A stretch of 16,081 bases of DNA from Azoarcus sp. (GTDB lineage: Bacteria > Pseudomonadota > Gammaproteobacteria > Burkholderiales > Rhodocyclaceae): NCBI GenBank assembly GCA_031282905.1, contig JAITCV010000106.1, forward strand, positions 1 through 16,081, written 5' to 3'. Numbering within the stretch: the stretch's first letter is position 1; each line of letters opens with the position of its first letter. The notes under the pieces were generated by a model. That model was given only the letters and a program-made list of their open reading frames with translations, was not told the origin of the DNA and searched no databases. A program made the translations under genes and the position numbers. Below, one piece after another: positions 13,879 to 16,081 of this stretch.

Positions 13879-15522
13879 ATGGATAAACCGTTTGATATTT
13901 TTTCCTTGCTTTCCCGGTTGTCGGCCTGTAGAGCGGCAAAAAGAATACGGACCTGTCCTGTCCGGCTCGCACTTTTCCTTTCCTTCTTCCTGATGAGCTC
14001 TCCGGCCTTGGCTGATGATGTGGCGCTTGCCACCGACAGCGCGCGTGGCGACCTGCAAACGATTCATGGTGAGGACGACATGGGTCCGGATGGCTTGCCA
14101 CCGCCACCACCACCACCGCCACCACCACCACCGCCGCCACCACCACCGCCGACCGACCCGACCGAACCACCCGAATCGACCGATCCGCCCGAACCGCCCG
14201 AATCGACCGAACCGCCCGAATCGACCGATCCGACCGAACCACCACCGGCCGAACCACCACCGGCCGAACCACCATCGACCGAACCACCATCGACCGAACC
14301 ACCACCGGCCGAACCACCACCGGCCGAACCACCACCGGCCGAACCACCACCGGCCGAACCACCACCGGCCGAACCACCACCGGCCGAACCACCATCGGCC
14401 GAACCACCATCGACCGAACCACCATCGACCGAACCACCACTGGCCGAACCACCACCGGCCGAACCACCACCGGCCGAACCACCATCGACCGAACCACCAT
14501 CGACCGAACCACCACTGGCCGACCCCAATCCGCCGGTTGCTTCAAAGGTCACCCCCGTAACCACGGTACTGATCGGAGGGCGGGCAGCAAGTTTGGCCTT
14601 CCTCGCCCAGCGGGGCGGCTGGCTGGCGGATCACAGCTATCAGTCCGCCGACCTGGCGCTGGACGAAAACCGGAGCGAGCACGCCTGGGTGCCCTTCGGC
14701 GGCGTCGACGCGGGTCGTTGGCGTCTCGATACGGGTTCCCGGATCGAGCTGACGAGTTCCGATATGTTGCTGGGCTTTGCTACCCGGCTCCGGGGTGATT
14801 CCGGCATCGCGCTCCTGGGACTTTTCCTGGAAGCGGGAGAGGCCGATTACGACACGCGCAATCACTTCGCTGCCCTGCCGAACATCGATGGCGACGGCGA
14901 TCTCGACGCCAGCGGCGGCGGTCTGATGGCCCGTCACACCTGGAGCAACGATTTCCGGATCGAGGCTTCCCTGCGGACGGGGCGCTTGAAGAACGACTTC
15001 CGCACGAAACACTACGAAGGTGAAGAGAGTGTCCCCACCCGCTACAAATCCACCGATCATTATCTTGCCGCGCATGTGGGCGTGGGGCACGACTGGCAGA
15101 TCGGCGTGAATAATCGTCTCGATCTCCTGCTCCGCTATTACTGGACACGCCTGGACGGTGGCAAAGTGGCGCTGTCCAATGGCGAACAAGTCCGTTTCCA
15201 CGACGACGATTCGCGTCGGCTCCGCTTCGGCGGACGCCTGACCCATACTTGGGAGGGAAACCGTTTCTGGTATGTCGGCGCGGCGGTGGAGCGTGAATTC
15301 GACAGCACGGTAAAGGGCGAGGCCATTATGCGGGACGGCGTCAATACCCGCGTTTTCGCCCTCGACCCACACGATTTCAAGGGCACGACGAGCATCGGCG
15401 AAATCGGGGTCATTTTCCGCTCCCAGAAAAACAGCCCACTCTCGTTCGAGGCCGGCATCCAGGGATATGCTGGAAAAGTCAAGGGGGTCTCCGGCGGTAT
15501 CCGGATCGGCTGGGAGTTCTGA
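13879..15522 (+). CDS. Autotransporter-like outer-membrane protein with proline-rich repeat passenger
   Basis: A 547-residue predicted type V secretion protein. The start ATG has AAGGAG six bases upstream. The N terminus is a long, extended signal peptide: a basic, serine-rich stretch, then hydrophobic residues 28-41, with likely cleavage after ALA at 45. After about 28 residues comes a run of 18 prolines (74-91), then PTDPTEPPES-type sequence, then nineteen pentapeptides EPPPA/EPPST/EPPSA/EPPLA (120-214). Residues from about 225 to the end have alternating, aromatic-rich strands typical of autotransporter beta-barrels (for example LDLLLRYYWTRLDGGKV, FWYVGAAVEREFD) and the protein ends GIRIGWEF with the terminal phenylalanine used by the BAM machinery. 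There is no recognisable enzymatic or beta-helix passenger, so the proline-rich part is probably a rigid stalk or spacer. No partner gene is adjacent. The exact adhesin or stalk function is unknown. Confidence 0.85.
   Translation: MDKPFDIFSLLSRLSACRAAKRIRTCPVRLALFLSFFLMSSPALADDVALATDSARGDLQTIHGEDDMGPDGLPPPPPPPPPPPPPPPPPPTDPTEPPESTDPPEPPESTEPPESTDPTEPPPAEPPPAEPPSTEPPSTEPPPAEPPPAEPPPAEPPPAEPPPAEPPPAEPPSAEPPSTEPPSTEPPLAEPPPAEPPPAEPPSTEPPSTEPPLADPNPPVASKVTPVTTVLIGGRAASLAFLAQRGGWLADHSYQSADLALDENRSEHAWVPFGGVDAGRWRLDTGSRIELTSSDMLLGFATRLRGDSGIALLGLFLEAGEADYDTRNHFAALPNIDGDGDLDASGGGLMARHTWSNDFRIEASLRTGRLKNDFRTKHYEGEESVPTRYKSTDHYLAAHVGVGHDWQIGVNNRLDLLLRYYWTRLDGGKVALSNGEQVRFHDDDSRRLRFGGRLTHTWEGNRFWYVGAAVEREFDSTVKGEAIMRDGVNTRVFALDPHDFKGTTSIGEIGVIFRSQKNSPLSFEAGIQGYAGKVKGVSGGIRIGWEF
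14098..14151 (+). repeat. Poly-proline codon tract (18 CCN codons)
   Basis: Eighteen consecutive proline codons, all CCA or CCG, encode residues 74-91 of the autotransporter-like protein. Such a run normally needs elongation factor P to be translated efficiently. The tract is prone to slippage, and changes in whole codons would leave the protein in frame. Confidence 0.95.
14236..14520 (+). repeat. Nineteen-copy 15-bp tandem repeat
   Basis: Nineteen uninterrupted 15-base units (285 bases) of the type GAACCACCACCGGCC, GAACCACCATCGACC, GAACCACCATCGGCC or GAACCACCACTGGCC. They encode EPPPA, EPPST, EPPSA and EPPLA. Units 12-14 and 17-19 are identical in sequence and order (ST, ST, LA), with two PA units between, which points to a 75-base block duplication. 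No unit contains a stop in several other frames, which explains long spurious open frames on both strands here. Confidence 0.97.
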
Positions 15523-15544
15523 AATTTCCGTTTCGGGTTCGTTA

Positions 15545-15566
15545 CCGCCGGGGTCATTCCCGGCGG
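15545..15566 (+). terminator. Hairpin downstream of the autotransporter gene
   Basis: CCGCCGGG (15545-15552) and CCCGGCGG (15559-15566) form a perfect 8-bp G+C-rich stem with loop GTCATT, 22 bases after the stop codon. Position and strength fit a transcription terminator, but no T-run follows. Confidence 0.55.
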
Positions 15567-15627
15567 CTCGAAGTGCGCTGGCATCCGCCCGGCGTGTTTG
15601 AGGAATGCGCTCGACCGTTCTAGTATC

Positions 15628-15655
15628 TTGCGTCATCTAAAATTTATTGTATAAT
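15628..15655 (+). promoter_or_regulatory. Promoter ahead of the IS630-family transposase
   Basis: TTGCGT (15628-15633) and a perfect TATAAT (15650-15655) are 16 bases apart, in a sharply AT-rich stretch that contrasts with the DNA to its left. The change in composition at about 15620-15640 may mark the left end of the insertion sequence, but I cannot define its terminal inverted repeat with only one end in view. Confidence 0.55.
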
Positions 15656-15690
15656 ATTCGATCTGTTAATTGAATGAAGGAGAGCAGCAT

Positions 15691-16081
15691 ATGAAGGCCA
15701 AGAAATACAAGGTATACCTGACCGAATCTGAAAGAAAGCAATTGCTGAAAATCGTCAGGAACGGGGAAAACCCCGCAAGCAAAATAACCAAAGCGAACAT
15801 ACTGGATGAAAATGCAGGCACGGTCGGGACACAATCCGAGATTGCGAAATCATGCCATGTAAGTACCGTCACGGTGTAACGCGCAAAAAACGAGAAACAC
15901 CCCCGGTTGCCCCGATTGCGACAGGTGATACGGAAGCGCGTATCATTGCGCTTGCCTGTGGAGAACCCCCGAAAGGTTTTTCACGTTGGACGTTGCGCCT
16001 GTTGGAAGAAAAAATAGTGGAACTCGGCATTGTCGATCATATTTCTGACAATACGATCGGTCGCCTTTTAAAAAAACACCG
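15691..16081 (+). pseudogene. IS630-family transposase, N-terminal part, disrupted (runs off right edge)
   Basis: The ATG at 15691 has AAGGAG (15677-15682) eight bases upstream and opens MKAKKYKVYLTESERKQLL, the standard N terminus of one IS630 subgroup, followed by the helix-turn-helix SEIAKSCHVSTVTV. The frame stops at 15877-15879. Recognisable transposase resumes at once in another frame from about 15879: TRKKRETPPVAPIATGD, then EARIIALACGEPPKGFSRW and TLRLLEEKIVELGIVDHIS, up to the window edge. About 17 codons that normally link the HTH to the RKKRETPP segment are missing. The simplest reading is an internal deletion that also shifts the frame, leaving an inactive transposase. The catalytic domain would lie outside the window. 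Confidence 0.8.

Noticed and set aside
14236..14520. Direct repeats considered as a CRISPR array
   Set aside because: Units are contiguous, 15 bases, in frame with a coding sequence, and have no spacers. The WG repeats at 8290-9190 are rejected for similar reasons.
13865..14545. Minus-strand open frame of 226 codons rich in VVVRP/VVVRS repeats, and a 166-codon minus-strand glycine/serine-rich frame over the same DNA
   Set aside because: They are antisense readings of the proline-repeat DNA; the 15-bp unit has no stops in these frames. No ribosome-binding site or recognisable domain.
14015..14560. Plus-strand frame encoding HHRPN repeats, a possible metal-binding histidine-rich protein
   Set aside because: It is an alternative frame of the same repeat inside the autotransporter gene, which has the proper start, signal peptide and barrel.
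14542..15636. 364-codon minus-strand frame opposite the autotransporter barrel
   Set aside because: Shadow frame in G+C-rich coding DNA; no domain seen, and the plus strand explains the region fully.

Overview
The window looks like chromosomal DNA of a G+C-rich betaproteobacterium. The gene order (EcfT-like)-truA-trpF-trpB-trpA-accD-folC-SPOR protein-cvpA, with hemE followed by priA nearby, is one I associate with Rhodocyclales/Nitrosomonadales-type betaproteobacteria. This placement rests on gene order and protein character only; there is no rRNA or other phylogenetic marker here.

Region 1 (1-7198, minus strand) is one tightly packed operon read right to left. It holds an orphan ECF-transporter-T-like membrane protein, tRNA pseudouridine synthase (truA), three tryptophan genes (trpF, trpB, trpA), the beta subunit of acetyl-CoA carboxyltransferase (accD), folylpolyglutamate/dihydrofolate synthase (folC), a membrane-anchored SPOR-domain cell-division protein and cvpA, which runs off the left edge. 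Neighbouring genes overlap by 4 or 8 bases, abut, or are at most 26 bases apart, so translation is probably coupled. Several true starts are GTG, or ATG codons inside longer open frames.

Region 2 (about 7250-9667) is an accessory islet of visibly lower G+C between two blocks of housekeeping genes. It carries a degenerate REP-like palindrome, a plus-strand class I SAM methyltransferase, a hairpin between convergent genes, a minus-strand lipoprotein made almost entirely of WG repeats, and the C-terminal scrap of an IS630-family transposase that stops at the 3' end of priA.

Region 3 (9668-13259, minus strand) has hemE (haem synthesis) and priA (replication restart). The 355-base gap between them is AT-rich and carries two consensus DnaA boxes, two diverged ones and a perfect 11-bp inverted repeat around one of the consensus boxes.

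Region 4 (about 13398-16081, plus strand) starts with a heavily broken napA (periplasmic nitrate reductase) remnant. Next is an intact gene for a type V autotransporter-like outer-membrane protein: a signal peptide, an 18-proline run, nineteen exact 15-bp repeats encoding EPPPA/EPPST-type pentapeptides, and a beta-barrel ending in phenylalanine. Its ribosome-binding site sits directly behind a hairpin. A second IS630-family transposase, its 5' part broken by an internal deletion with frameshift, continues past the right edge.

I see no tRNA, rRNA, CRISPR array or prophage. The least expected items are the DnaA-box cluster, the autotransporter with a repeat-only passenger, the orphan EcfT-like gene and the napA fossil. 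None of these proves a new system by itself.
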